Below, piece after piece: positions 31,952 through 40,802 of a DNA stretch of 64,000 nt. Positions within the stretch are counted from its first letter, which is position 1, and each line of letters opens with the position of its first letter. The DNA is from Phorcysia thermohydrogeniphila. Lineage in GTDB: Bacteria > Aquificota > Aquificia > Desulfurobacteriales > Desulfurobacteriaceae. The position numbers were made by a program, and so were the translations under genes. Location of the stretch: assembly GCF_004339575.1 (NCBI RefSeq), contig NZ_SMFV01000005.1:62001-126000 (forward strand). Direction: 5' to 3'. Under the pieces are notes generated by a model that was given only the letters and a program-made list of their open reading frames with translations, had not been told where the DNA came from and did no database searches.

Positions 31952-32700
31952 TGAAAGTTGGGGTTACTCTTTCGGGCGGCTTCGTTAAAGGGGTCGCCCA
32001 TGCCGGTTTTTTAAAAGCCCTTGAGTTTAAGGGAATTTCTCCGTCGTTTGTTGCTGGGACAAGTACGGGAGCTTTGATAGGCGTCCTTTACTGTGCAGGT
32101 TACTCCCCTGACGAAATAAAAGAAATTGCCCTATCCCTCTCTTGGAAAAACATTGTAAGGCCCTCCTTAAAAGGGGGGCTTTTTAGTTTAGCTGGGTTAA
32201 GAAAAAAACTTCTTGACCTTATAGGAGATTTAAGCTTTAGTGAGCTTAAAATTCCTTTAGGTCTTACGGTGGTAAACCTTAAAACGCTGAAAGTTGAGTT
32301 TGTAACGGAAGGGAAAGTCGTTGATTACGTGGTTGCATCTTGCTCAATACCTCCTTTGTTTTCCCCTTATAGAGTAGGGAGTGATTACTATATTGACGGT
32401 GGTATTAGAAACTCTATGCCGGCGGAGATGGTAAAGGCCTACGGTTGTAAAATTAACATCTGCTCCAATGTAAATGTTGCTCGGCGAGAGTTTAACCATG
32501 AGTCCTTAGTTGATGTTACGGTAAGGGCAATTCTTGCCAGTGTTCTGGAGAATCAGGAGAGACGTTGCGGTTACTGCGATATTTTTGTTGACCACGACAT
32601 TGAAGGTTCAATGTTTGACTTTGCGAGGGTAGCAGACTTTTTTGAGCAGGGCTTTAAAAATGGTCTTTCAGCCCTTGAAAGTTCGGGGGTCTTACCGTGA
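31951..32700 (+). CDS. Patatin-like phospholipase, RssA-like
   Basis: The 249-residue protein has the oxyanion loop in [18 protein letters not shown], the nucleophile elbow GTSTG (Ser about 44) and the catalytic Asp in [11 protein letters not shown]. The dyad is complete, though the loop is GGFVKG rather than GGGxRG. It probably hydrolyses acyl lipids at the cytoplasmic face. It overlaps acyP by four bases. Confidence 0.88.
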   Translation: MKVGVTLSGGFVKGVAHAGFLKALEFKGISPSFVAGTSTGALIGVLYCAGYSPDEIKEIALSLSWKNIVRPSLKGGLFSLAGLRKKLLDLIGDLSFSELKIPLGLTVVNLKTLKVEFVTEGKVVDYVVASCSIPPLFSPYRVGSDYYIDGGIRNSMPAEMVKAYGCKINICSNVNVARREFNHESLVDVTVRAILASVLENQERRCGYCDIFVDHDIEGSMFDFARVADFFEQGFKNGLSALESSGVLP

Positions 32701-32969
32701 AGGGACTTCACGCCTTTGTAAGTGGAAGGGTTCAGGGCGTTGGTTATAGAGCCTTCACAAGGAACAAAGCAAAATTGCTGGGATTAAAAGGTTTTGTTAG
32801 GAACCTTCCGGATGGAAGGGTAGAAGTTTACGCAGAAGGAGAAGAAGGGGCCTTAGAGGAGCTCCTTAACTACCTGAGAAAAGGTCCCATCTTAGCAAGA
32901 GTTGATAGCATAGAGTATGAGTTCGTAGAGCCAAGAGGGGAATATGAGGATTTTGTTGTTCTTTGTTAG
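32697..32969 (+). CDS. acyP: Acylphosphatase
   Basis: The 90-residue enzyme hydrolyses carboxyl-phosphate bonds. It has the phosphate loop [16 protein letters not shown] with catalytic Arg, and the Asn in [16 protein letters not shown] at 32697 overlaps the patatin stop. The 3' end overlaps the LysM gene by 26 bases. Confidence 0.94.
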   Translation: MKGLHAFVSGRVQGVGYRAFTRNKAKLLGLKGFVRNLPDGRVEVYAEGEEGALEELLNYLRKGPILARVDSIEYEFVEPRGEYEDFVVLC

Positions 32970-33942
32970 TTTCCTACTCCTTTTCTCAACTGCCTTTGCT
33001 GATGTTATATACAAGGTGAAAAGAGGGGATACCCTTGGAAAAATAGCCCAAAAATTTGGTGTTTCTGTTGCCGAAATAAAGAGGGTCAACAGGATTAAGG
33101 GTTCAAAAATATACGTTGGTCAAAAGCTTCGTATTCCTGTGAAGAAGAAAAGAGGAGAAAGTTCTTCTTACATTGTCTACAGAGTAAAGAGAGGAGATTC
33201 CCTCAAGAAGATTGCTATCAAGTTCGGAACGACTGTTTCAGAGATAAAACGCCTTAACAACCTTAGGGGTTCAACTATCTACGTAGGACAAAAACTGAAA
33301 GTGCCTGTTAAGTCTGCCCATAGAAAGAGTCAGGGTAATAGGGTTAGACAATCGTCCTCTTCAGGTCTTGCGAAAGTTCCAGTTTACAAGTACTACAGGG
33401 TAAAGAGGGGGGATTCGGTACTGAAGATAGCGAAGAAGTTTAGGGTGTCACCCCGTGTAATAATAAGGGAAAACCACCTTAAAAAGCCTTACATCATTCG
33501 TCCCGGCCAGAAATTGAAGATACTCGTTGGCTATAGAGACGTTCTCAGGCTAAACAGGCCTATAGAGTTTCACTTTCCACTTGACGGTAGGGTGGACCCT
33601 ACCGTTAGGGAGAAGGGGTATCCGGGTATCTTTATCCTTGGGAGCCCCGGCGAGAAAGTTAAGGCTGCAGAGACTGGTATGGTTAAGTTTGCCGGTAAGG
33701 ACGAGCGACTACTCAAGGCCTACGGCAACGTCGTTATACTACAGCATCCTGAGGGTTATAGAACCGTTTACAGTAATCTTAATAGAGTTCTTGTAAGGCC
33801 CGGACAAATAGTAAAGAGGGGCGAAACGATAGGAACTGCCGGAACGTCTGGAGATTGGGGAAGGAGCGGCGTTTACTTTGAGGTAAGCAAAGTTTACAAC
33901 GGAAAGGTTTACTACCTTAACCCGTTGGAAGTTTTAAAGTAA
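32944..33942 (+). CDS. Exported LysM-repeat protein with a degenerate LytM (M23) domain, EnvC/NlpD-like
   Basis: The 332-residue protein has a Sec signal ([16 protein letters not shown]), three LysM repeats (about 22-66, 78-122 and 155-198, each starting YxVKRGDxxxKIA) that bind peptidoglycan, and a C-terminal LytM-like domain (about 210-332). The M23 zinc ligands are missing: [12 protein letters not shown] replaces the HxGxD segment, YSNL replaces YxHL, and VYFEVSK replaces HxHFE. It is therefore probably not a peptidase but an amidase activator like EnvC/NlpD. An AmiC-type amidase lies 3 kb away. Confidence 0.85.
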   Translation: MRILLFFVSFLLLFSTAFADVIYKVKRGDTLGKIAQKFGVSVAEIKRVNRIKGSKIYVGQKLRIPVKKKRGESSSYIVYRVKRGDSLKKIAIKFGTTVSEIKRLNNLRGSTIYVGQKLKVPVKSAHRKSQGNRVRQSSSSGLAKVPVYKYYRVKRGDSVLKIAKKFRVSPRVIIRENHLKKPYIIRPGQKLKILVGYRDVLRLNRPIEFHFPLDGRVDPTVREKGYPGIFILGSPGEKVKAAETGMVKFAGKDERLLKAYGNVVILQHPEGYRTVYSNLNRVLVRPGQIVKRGETIGTAGTSGDWGRSGVYFEVSKVYNGKVYYLNPLEVLK

Positions 33943-33954
33943 CTGCAGTTACTT
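33937..33954. terminator. 18-bp perfect palindrome at the end of the LysM gene, possible weak terminator
   Basis: AAGTAACTGCAGTTACTT is fully self-complementary and contains the TAA stop codon (33940-33942). As RNA it could form a 7-bp stem with loop TGCA, followed by GCTTTCTT. It could be a weak terminator or a protein-binding site. Confidence 0.45.
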
Positions 33955-34013
33955 GCTTTCTTGGGAGGAGGGAACTAATTTAGAATTGTGAACATTGTTA
34001 AGGGGTATGAACA

Positions 34014-34280
34014 ATGGAGATTCCCAAAAGGAAGTTTAAGTGTCTTGGGTGCGGTCATAAGTTCGAAGAGCCTTTTGGAAAGCCTCGCTGGATGCTGAGC
34101 TGTCCAAAGTGTAAAAGTGAGAATATCGTAAGAGTTGATGGTGCAGGCTTTGGAGGATGGGGCGGCGGATGGAGGAGAGGTGCAGGTAGAGGTTGGCGCT
34201 GCCGGTTTGGTTTCGGCGGGTTTGGTTTTGGCGGTGGCAGAGGAAGAGGTAGAAGTTGGGGCTGGGGATGGGGACGTTAG
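34014..34280 (+). CDS. Zinc-ribbon protein with a Gly/Arg/Trp-rich disordered tail
   Basis: The 88-residue protein has an N-terminal zinc ribbon (C10-x2-C13, C30-x2-C33) and from residue 44 a low-complexity tail of Gly, Arg, Phe and Trp (GFGGWGGGWRRG, GFGGGRGRGR, WGWGWGR), which resembles RGG/RG nucleic-acid-binding regions. The tail is net positive. Function is unknown; RNA or metal-cofactor handling can be imagined. A Shine-Dalgarno (AAGGGG) fits ATG at 34014. The terminator stem overlaps its stop codon. Confidence 0.75.
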   Translation: MEIPKRKFKCLGCGHKFEEPFGKPRWMLSCPKCKSENIVRVDGAGFGGWGGGWRRGAGRGWRCRFGFGGFGFGGGRGRGRSWGWGWGR

Positions 34281-34297
34281 TCCCCGTCTCTTTTTTT
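34270..34297 (+). terminator. Intrinsic terminator overlapping the zinc-ribbon gene stop
   Basis: GGGGAC (34270-34275), loop GTTA and GTCCCC (34280-34285), then GTCTC and seven Ts. The stop TAG (34278-34280) lies in the loop/stem. Confidence 0.75.
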
Positions 34298-35500
34298 CAT
34301 TCTCAAGATAGTATTTTCCGATAGAGAAAGCGGTTCTTCAAAATCAATAGCAGCAATTTGATTCGGATGAGCTTCATTTACGGTTTCTTCAAAATCTTCT
34401 TTTAGCACTCTCATTCCTTTTATTTTCGTTCTTTGAATGGATGCATCTGGGAAGAAGAGCTCCACATCATCTCCCACTTTTAGCTGATTCCTTATCTCCC
34501 ACCTACCACCTCTGTATATCGCTAAGAACTTGTAGTTCCTTATGTAGGAGCTCGTTTCATAGTGCTGGAGAATCTCGTTTCTACCTTTTAGAAAACCGAG
34601 GGTATAAGGCCTGTGGCTTACTTTTTCCAGCTCCTCAAAAAGGTGGGGGAGCTCTTCTTTAAATTTTTCCCTATCTTCAAATAAAAGGTCAACTGCCCTC
34701 CTGTAGACACTTGTCGTTACGGCGACGTAGTAGGAGCTCTTCATTCTTCCTTCTATTTTTAGAGAGTCAACTCCTGCCTCTACAAGTTCGTCCAAAATGG
34801 GAAGGGCACACAGGTCCTTTGAGTTGAAGATGTAAGTTCCGTGTTCGTCCTCCTCTATCGGAATGAACTCTCCCGGTCTTTTCTCCTCAACCAAATAGTA
34901 CTTCCACCGACAGCTCTGGGAACATGCTCCTTGATTACTGTTCCTGTAGGAGAGGTAGTTTGAGAGGAGACACCTTCCGGAGTAGGCCATGCACATTGCA
35001 CCGTGAACAAAGACTTCTATTTCCATTTCAGGAACTCTTTCTTTTATTTCCCTTATCTCTTCAAGGTTTAGCTCCCTTGCAAGGACAATTCTCTTAGCTC
35101 CCAAGTTTTTTAAAACTTTAACGGCTCTGTAGTTTGTAACGTTTGCCTGAGTGCTGATGTGAACGTCAATTTCTGGAGCTATCTCCTTTACGGTCGTTAA
35201 AACTCCGAGGTCTGAAACGATAAAAGCGTCCGGCTTTAGTTCTTTTACTTCATTTACAAACCTTTCTAACTGCTCAAAGTCTCTGTTCCTTGCAAAGGCG
35301 TTAAGGGTTACGTAAACCTTCTTGTCCCTCTTGTGGGCATACTCAATGCCTTCGGCCATTTCCTCTAAGGTAAAGTTGCCAGCCTTTGCCCTGAGGTTGA
35401 AAACCTTTCCTCCAAGGTAAACAGCGTCTGCTCCAAAATCTATGGCAAACTTGAGCTTTTCTAAGTTTCCAGCCGGTGCTAAAACTTCAGGTTTCTTCAT
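34277..35500 (-). CDS. Peptidase U32 family protein (TrhP/YegQ-like)
   Basis: The 407-residue protein begins PEVLAPAGNLEKLKFAIDFGADAVYLGG and contains the U32 signature EVFVHGAMCMAYSGRCLLSNYL, with further cysteines in GACSQSCRWKY. Members of this group (TrhP, RlhA) are needed for hydroxylation of tRNA or rRNA pyrimidines, using prephenate or an Fe-S cluster; the old peptidase name is doubtful. ho5U34 formation in tRNA is the likeliest role. It converges on the zinc-ribbon gene with a 4-base overlap. Confidence 0.88.
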   Translation of the reverse strand: MKKPEVLAPAGNLEKLKFAIDFGADAVYLGGKVFNLRAKAGNFTLEEMAEGIEYAHKRDKKVYVTLNAFARNRDFEQLERFVNEVKELKPDAFIVSDLGVLTTVKEIAPEIDVHISTQANVTNYRAVKVLKNLGAKRIVLARELNLEEIREIKERVPEMEIEVFVHGAMCMAYSGRCLLSNYLSYRNSNQGACSQSCRWKYYLVEEKRPGEFIPIEEDEHGTYIFNSKDLCALPILDELVEAGVDSLKIEGRMKSSYYVAVTTSVYRRAVDLLFEDREKFKEELPHLFEELEKVSHRPYTLGFLKGRNEILQHYETSSYIRNYKFLAIYRGGRWEIRNQLKVGDDVELFFPDASIQRTKIKGMRVLKEDFEETVNEAHPNQIAAIDFEEPLSLSENTILRMKKRDGD

Positions 35501-35561
35501 GACTTTACCTTCTTGTGGTTTCCGGTAGAAATATAGTCTCTTCCTTGATTAAGAAAATGAG

Positions 35562-35582
35562 GAGTAGCCGGGAAGGCTACTC
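35562..35582 (-). terminator. Terminator hairpin after aroA
   Basis: On the minus strand GAGTAGCC, a five-base loop and GGCTACTC form an 8-bp stem overlapping the aroA stop, followed by a moderately T-rich stretch. Confidence 0.6.
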
Positions 35583-36866
35583 TAAGAGATTTCTCAGGTC
35601 GTCAAAAAATCCCGGGTAGGATGTGGCAACGCATTCCGTATCGTCTATTTCAACAGCTTCCTCTGCAATGAGGGAGGCTATCGCAAAGGTCATGGCTATT
35701 CGGTGGTCGCCGTAAGAGGAAACTTTTCCCCCTTTTAGCTTGCACTTTCCCCTGATTACCATCCCGTCTGGAAGTTCTTCTGCGAGAGCTCCGATTGCTT
35801 TTAGGTTCTCAACGGTTGACTTTACGCGATCGCTCTCTTTAACGCGGAGCTCTGCGGCGTCCTTAATTACGGTTTCACCTTCTGCCTGCGTTGCAAGGAG
35901 GGCAAGGACAGGGAGTTCGTCAATTAAACGTGGAATTTCTTCTCCTTCTATCACTGTTGCTTTAAGCTCTGGAGAGTAAGATACTGTAATGTCGCCAACT
36001 TCTTCCCCACCAATCTGGCGAACATTTTCTATCCTAAGGTTTACCCCCATTCTTTTCATGACGTCTAAGATTCCCGTCCTTGTCGGGTTGAGTATTACAT
36101 CCCGTAAGGTAACCTCGGAGTTGGGGGTAATTGCCGCTCCTACCATAAAGAAGGCGGCAGATGATATATCGGCAGGAACGTCAATTTCCAAGTCGGCTGA
36201 GAGCTCCCTATTTTCTCCTAAAGAGACCGTTAGACCGTCTATTTTTACATCAACTCCAAAAGCCGAGAGCATTCTTTCCGTATGATCTCTACTCTTTGCC
36301 GGCTCTGTTACTGAAACCGGCTCGTCTGTGTAGAGTCCAGCCAAAAGAACTGCAGACTTTACCTGAGCAGATGCCTTGGGACTCTTGTAGTTAATTCCAT
36401 TAAGAGGTCTTCTGCCTAAAATCGTAAGGGGTGGAAACTTGCCGCTCTCTCTACCGTAAATTAGAGCTCCCATTTCTCTTAGAGGGATTGCTATCCTGTC
36501 CATGGGACGTCTTCTTAGGTACTGGTCACCGGTGAGGACGGAGTAAAAGGGCTGACCGGCAAGGATCCCCGAAATTAGCCTTATAGACGTTCCGGAGTTT
36601 CCAAGGTCTATAACGTTAAAAGGCTCTTTTAGTGAATACTTTCCTTTACCTTTTATGAGAATCTCATCTCCGTTATCGCTTATATCTACTCCAAGTTCCA
36701 CAAAGGCCTTAAGGGTGTTTAAACAGTCCTCTGAACGCAGGAAATTCCTTACAACGACTTCTCCTCTGTTTAAACTTCCGAGCATTATTGCTCTGTGGGA
36801 TATGGACTTATCAGAAGGAACTCTTAAGTTACCCCTTAACGCCTTTCCCTTTAGCTCTAACTTCAC
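35577..36866 (-). CDS. aroA: 3-phosphoshikimate 1-carboxyvinyltransferase (EPSP synthase)
   Basis: The 429-residue shikimate-pathway enzyme joins PEP and shikimate-3-phosphate. It shows PSDKSISHRAIMLGS (about 18-32), DLGNSGTSIRLISG, RRRPMDRI, DELPVLALLATQAEG and SYGDHRIAMTFA, the usual substrate-binding blocks. The motif LGNSGTSIR with Ser-Gly-Thr rather than Ala-Gly-Thr/Thr-Ala suggests the class II type, which may be glyphosate-insensitive. Start is GTG at 36866, just after the amidase stop. Confidence 0.95.
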   Translation of the reverse strand: MKLELKGKALRGNLRVPSDKSISHRAIMLGSLNRGEVVVRNFLRSEDCLNTLKAFVELGVDISDNGDEILIKGKGKYSLKEPFNVIDLGNSGTSIRLISGILAGQPFYSVLTGDQYLRRRPMDRIAIPLREMGALIYGRESGKFPPLTILGRRPLNGINYKSPKASAQVKSAVLLAGLYTDEPVSVTEPAKSRDHTERMLSAFGVDVKIDGLTVSLGENRELSADLEIDVPADISSAAFFMVGAAITPNSEVTLRDVILNPTRTGILDVMKRMGVNLRIENVRQIGGEEVGDITVSYSPELKATVIEGEEIPRLIDELPVLALLATQAEGETVIKDAAELRVKESDRVKSTVENLKAIGALAEELPDGMVIRGKCKLKGGKVSSYGDHRIAMTFAIASLIAEEAVEIDDTECVATSYPGFFDDLRNLLE

Positions 36867-36870
36867 AGCT

Positions 36871-38028
36871 TCACTCCTTTACGTATGCTACTGTGTTTAG
36901 GGATTCAAAGTACTTGACGATTCCTCTGGCGATGCCTCTTGCAACTTCTTCCTGATACCAGCTCTGGACGAGTCTTTTCCTGTCCTTTGGGTTTGTCAGG
37001 AAACCAGATTCAATAAGAATAGCCGGTCTTCCGGGTGTTTTAAGGACGAGGATGTTCCTCCTCATATCCCGAATGCCGTTAACGAGGTCCTCGTTAACGT
37101 GGGCCTTTAGGCTCTCCACTATCGTTTCTGCCAGCCTTGCGCTTTCAACAAAGGTTACGGTTGTTGCCATGTTAATGAGGAGTGGACTGATACTCCAGCA
37201 CATAACATCGTTGCAGAGTCTAACTTTTTGGGCGACTTTTTTCGCGACAAGCTGAGCTTTAGCGAAAAGTCCCGGGGATGCCTTAAAGACCGTTACGCCA
37301 CTCCAGTCGGGGAAGTTCGGCATGGAGTCTGCGTGGATGCTTACAAAGGCATCTGCGCAAGCTTTTGCAGCTATTTCAGCTCTCTTTAGAAGAGGGACGT
37401 AAACGTCCCTCGTTCTCGTCATGATTACTTCTATGTTGGGATACTCTTTCAAAATCCTTCTAACCCTCAGGGCTATTGAAAGGGTTATGTCCTTTTCTTT
37501 TATTCTTGGATGGTAAGAATTAATAGGCCAGACAGCTCCGGGGTCTTTGCCTCCGTGACCGGGGTCTATGACGACGATTCTTTTTTTCGGTTTTCTCGTT
37601 TCGCATTCGGTTATCATAAAGTCTGACAGGACGTCAACGACTATTCTAAAGGGTTTGCCTCTGCACGCTCTTAAAGCGAACACCTTAAACTTGTGAGGAT
37701 CTTTCATAAGGATTTTTATCCTGACTAAGCGGCTGTTTATAGGGATGACTTCTGCCCTTGATACGAGGGAGCTCCTTAGCTTCCTTACAAGGTGGTTCGC
37801 CCTTACGTTCCTGACTGTAAGCCAGAGAGTGTTTCCTTTTAACTTTGTTTCTATATCTTTTCGCTCTACCTTGCCGGTGCAGTCAAAAACGATTCTCGTT
37901 CTTTCCTCGTTTGATGAGCAACGAATTTTCCTGATAATTGGAGTACGTTTCTTAGCCTCTGCCTCTTCTAAGAAGGCAAATAAACTTCCGCCTGCAAGGG
38001 CTTTTAGAATGTCCCTCCTGTTTAGCAT
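36871..38028 (-). CDS. amiC: Tat-exported N-acetylmuramoyl-L-alanine amidase with AMIN domain (AmiC-like)
   Basis: From ATG at 38028 the 385-residue product begins MLNRRDILKALAGGSLFAF, a Tat-type signal as in E. coli AmiA/AmiC. An AMIN-like beta domain (about 30-150) follows, then the Amidase_3 zinc domain with VIDPGHGGKDPGA, AEIAAKACADAFVSIHADS and ILIESGFLTN, including the catalytic glutamate. It cleaves the stem peptide from muramic acid during cell separation. An earlier start 39 bases upstream is rejected in favour of the Tat signal with GGAG before it. Confidence 0.9.
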   Translation of the reverse strand: MLNRRDILKALAGGSLFAFLEEAEAKKRTPIIRKIRCSSNEERTRIVFDCTGKVERKDIETKLKGNTLWLTVRNVRANHLVRKLRSSLVSRAEVIPINSRLVRIKILMKDPHKFKVFALRACRGKPFRIVVDVLSDFMITECETRKPKKRIVVIDPGHGGKDPGAVWPINSYHPRIKEKDITLSIALRVRRILKEYPNIEVIMTRTRDVYVPLLKRAEIAAKACADAFVSIHADSMPNFPDWSGVTVFKASPGLFAKAQLVAKKVAQKVRLCNDVMCWSISPLLINMATTVTFVESARLAETIVESLKAHVNEDLVNGIRDMRRNILVLKTPGRPAILIESGFLTNPKDRKRLVQSWYQEEVARGIARGIVKYFESLNTVAYVKE

Positions 38029-38127
38029 GGCTCTCCAGTAGCCTGTTTGATGCGACCATTTTACCAACTTGTTCTCAGATGTATAATTAAGCTAAGGACC
38101 GTAAGAAATGCAATAATGGAGGGAGTC

Positions 38128-38748
38128 ATGGTCATTCAGGTTGAGCCGAGGGAGGTTGATTACGATACCCTTGCTTTGAGGGTTTTCCTTAAAGCCCTTG
38201 AAATCATAGGGGGGCCGAGGAAGCTCTTTGAGTACAGGAACCTCACTTGGATACCGAGCTTGATGGAAGCATCTTACGCAGTTGTTCTGAAAGAGGAAGG
38301 CTTAAAGACTGAGGACGAGATTGCCGAGTTCTTAGGCCTTACGAAACAGACTGTGAGGAACATGCTCTCTGCAGACCCTGAGCTTGTCCTTATGAAGCTT
38401 CAGGGAGAGCTTGAGAGTAAGGACGTAAAGGTTCACACTGCCGGTGGACTTGCAAAACTGGCTTACAAGGAGGTTAAGGCCGGTAACGACTACGTTCCTT
38501 TTGTCGTTTCTGTCTGTGAGACCTTTGTGGCAAAGCTCTTGGGTATTGTGTGGCCTGTAGAGGTTCTTACCGCTATTAAGGGTATGGACTTTCCCTTACA
38601 GGAGGAGCAGAAGGAAGAGCTTAAGAGCAGGCTGGCCGGCATTAAGGTAAAGGATGTTCCGGCAACTACTCTGGTTGACAGAATAGAGTTCCCCATTAGG
38701 AATCCGGCAGAGCTCCTCCACAAGCTCTCAGAGGCTGTCAAGGGGTAA
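38128..38748 (+). CDS. Helix-turn-helix regulator-like protein, unknown family
   Basis: From ATG at 38128 (TGGAGGGAG upstream) the product is 206 residues. An apparent HTH lies near residues 55-85 (TEDEIAEFLGLTKQTVRNML), with alternating helices before and after. The C-terminal half has no recognised motif. I recall similar proteins in other Aquificota annotated only as probable regulatory proteins. It is followed after three bases by a PilB-like ATPase, which suggests a joint operon. Confidence 0.6.
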   Translation: MVIQVEPREVDYDTLALRVFLKALEIIGGPRKLFEYRNLTWIPSLMEASYAVVLKEEGLKTEDEIAEFLGLTKQTVRNMLSADPELVLMKLQGELESKDVKVHTAGGLAKLAYKEVKAGNDYVPFVVSVCETFVAKLLGIVWPVEVLTAIKGMDFPLQEEQKEELKSRLAGIKVKDVPATTLVDRIEFPIRNPAELLHKLSEAVKG

Positions 38749-38751
38749 AAA

Positions 38752-40461
38752 ATGAAAGATAGAGCCGATGAGTTAAGACTAAAGGAGTTTGTCGCTGAGA
38801 GGCTTGGTATACCTTTATCCTTAATAAAGGAAGAAGAGAATTGGCAGAAGAAGCTCGTTGACGAGAAAATAGTCCCGGAGGAAAAGCTTTTATCACTGCT
38901 TTCGGAGTTTTTTGGGGTTCCTCCAGTTGACTTGAGGGAGGTAGAGATACCTCCCGAACTGGTAAAGATAGTTCCTCGTAGCACTGCAGAGAAGGCGGTA
39001 GTTGTTCCGTTTGATAGGAAAGGCCCAACCTTAAAGCTTGCTATGGCCGACCCGTCTGACGTTCAGACTCGGGAGAGGATAAGGTTTACTACAGGTTACA
39101 GAATTCAGCCTTTTGTAGCCCTTGATTTTAGGATAAAGGAGAGGCTGGAAGAAGTTTACGGGAAGGCTGAAGAAGAGTTTTTCTCCCGTCTAAAGCAGGA
39201 GCTCCAGCGGGAAAGTTCAAACGGTTTGGCAGAGCTTGAGGAGGCAGCCTACGGAATTCAGGTAGTATCCCTTGACGACCTTAAGGAGCTTGCCTCTCAA
39301 GCTCCGATAGTGAAGCTCGTGAACGCCATTATCCTTGAGGCTTTAAAGAAGGGAGCTTCGGATATCCACATTGAACCTTTTGAAGAGGAGCTCCGCATTC
39401 GCTACAGGCTTGACGGCGTTCTTCACGTCGTTGCTAAGTACCAGCCGGAGATTAAAGATGCCGTAGTGGCGAGAATAAAAGTTTTAAGCGGTCTGGACAT
39501 AGCCGAAAAGAGGCTTCCTCAGGACGGCCGTATGAAGGCCAAGTTTCAGGGAAGGGAGATAGACTTTAGGGTCTCAACCGTTCCTACCGTCTTTGGTGAG
39601 AAAGTTGTTTTAAGGATTCTTGACAAGGGAAGCTTAAGGCTTGACCTGAGCCAGCTTGGCTTTGAGGACAGGGAGTTTGAGCTCTTAAGGAGAGCAATAT
39701 TTTCTCCCTACGGAATGATTTTGGTAACTGGCCCTACTGGTTCTGGAAAAACGACTACCCTTTACTCATCCCTTTTGACTGTAAATAAGCCGGAAGTCAA
39801 CATAATGACCGTTGAAGACCCTGTTGAGTACAACCTCTACGGTATAAACCAAGTTCAGGTCAAGCCGGAAATTGGTCTGACCTTTGCGAGAGCTCTGAGG
39901 GCTTTCTTGCGTCAGGACCCCGACATAATCATGGTTGGAGAGATTAGGGACGCAGAAACGGCAGAGATTGCCATTGAGGCAGCTCTTACAGGACACCTCG
40001 TCCTATCAACTCTCCACACAAACGACGCTCCCAGTACGGTTACAAGGCTTGTTGACATGGGAATTGAGAACTTCCTGATAGCCTCTTCTGTTATCTTAGT
40101 CATAGCTCAGAGGCTTGCAAGGAAAATTTGTCCCTACTGTAAGACTGAGTATCGCTATCCGCCGGAGGTTTTAAAGGAGGTTGGCTTTAGAGAGGAAGAG
40201 ATAGCAACCCTTCAAACCTATAAAGGAGCTGGCTGTGAAAAGTGTGATTACACCGGCTACAAGGGTAGGGTAGCCCTTTACGAGGTTATGGATATGGTTC
40301 CGGAGATAAGGGATGCCGTCGTAAAGGGGAAGAACGCTGAGGAAATAAGGAGGATAGCTAAAAAGCATGGAATGAGGACACTTAGGGAGATAGGTAAGAT
40401 TAAGATAGCTAAGGGAGTTACAACGCCTGAGGAAGTTCTTAGGGTTACGAGAGGCCACTAA
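38752..40461 (+). CDS. pilB: Type IV pilus/type II secretion assembly ATPase (PilB/GspE family)
   Basis: The 569-residue ATPase has an N-terminal MshEN-like domain, an N2 domain with DIHIEPFEEELRIRYRLDG, Walker A GPTGSGKTTT, an Asp box, Walker B LRQDPDIIMVGEIRD, a His box (LVLSTLHTNDA) and a four-Cys zinc site (CPYC...CEKC). It powers pilin polymerisation or secretion. No pilin, PilC or PilT is in the window, so which machine it serves is open. Its stop overlaps the next ATG by one base. Confidence 0.9.
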   Translation: MKDRADELRLKEFVAERLGIPLSLIKEEENWQKKLVDEKIVPEEKLLSLLSEFFGVPPVDLREVEIPPELVKIVPRSTAEKAVVVPFDRKGPTLKLAMADPSDVQTRERIRFTTGYRIQPFVALDFRIKERLEEVYGKAEEEFFSRLKQELQRESSNGLAELEEAAYGIQVVSLDDLKELASQAPIVKLVNAIILEALKKGASDIHIEPFEEELRIRYRLDGVLHVVAKYQPEIKDAVVARIKVLSGLDIAEKRLPQDGRMKAKFQGREIDFRVSTVPTVFGEKVVLRILDKGSLRLDLSQLGFEDREFELLRRAIFSPYGMILVTGPTGSGKTTTLYSSLLTVNKPEVNIMTVEDPVEYNLYGINQVQVKPEIGLTFARALRAFLRQDPDIIMVGEIRDAETAEIAIEAALTGHLVLSTLHTNDAPSTVTRLVDMGIENFLIASSVILVIAQRLARKICPYCKTEYRYPPEVLKEVGFREEEIATLQTYKGAGCEKCDYTGYKGRVALYEVMDMVPEIRDAVVKGKNAEEIRRIAKKHGMRTLREIGKIKIAKGVTTPEEVLRVTRGH

Positions 40462-40802
40462 TGAGGGGGCTTGTCGGCAGGCGTAAACTCCTCAGGATTT
40501 TCATAAGTCTTGAGGATAAGTTTGAAGGTAAGCCCCTGTGGGAATACATACTCCAGCTTGTGAAAGAAAATGGCCTTGCCGGAGCTACCGTCTTCAAGGC
40601 AGTGGCAGGCATAGGCTCTCACTCTGAGCTTAAGACCTTTTCTGTGTGGAGGCTCTCCCAGAACCTGCCAGTTGTTGTAGAGATTATTGACAGAGAGGAA
40701 AAGATCAAGGAGTTTTTGAAGGTGATTGATTCCATCATTGAGGAAGGCCTTGTAGTTCTTGAGGACGTTGAGGTGATATCTTACAGGCATAGGAGAGAGT
40801 GA
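40461..40802 (+). CDS. DUF190 (PII-like) protein
   Basis: The 113-residue protein matches DUF190: KLLRIFISLEDKFEGKPLWEYIL, GLAGATVFKAVAGIGSHS, SQNLPVVVEIIDREEKI. These proteins have a PII-like ferredoxin fold and are often found beside fluoride or ion channels (crcB). Here the neighbours are pilB and aroD, so the partner is unknown. It overlaps both neighbours by one to a few bases. Confidence 0.85.
   Translation: MRGLVGRRKLLRIFISLEDKFEGKPLWEYILQLVKENGLAGATVFKAVAGIGSHSELKTFSVWRLSQNLPVVVEIIDREEKIKEFLKVIDSIIEEGLVVLEDVEVISYRHRRE

Noticed and set aside
34014-34280. Gly-rich tail as a frameshift artefact
   Set aside because: Ribosome site, zinc ribbon and terminator placement all agree with one continuous frame ending at 34280, so it is kept as a real gene.
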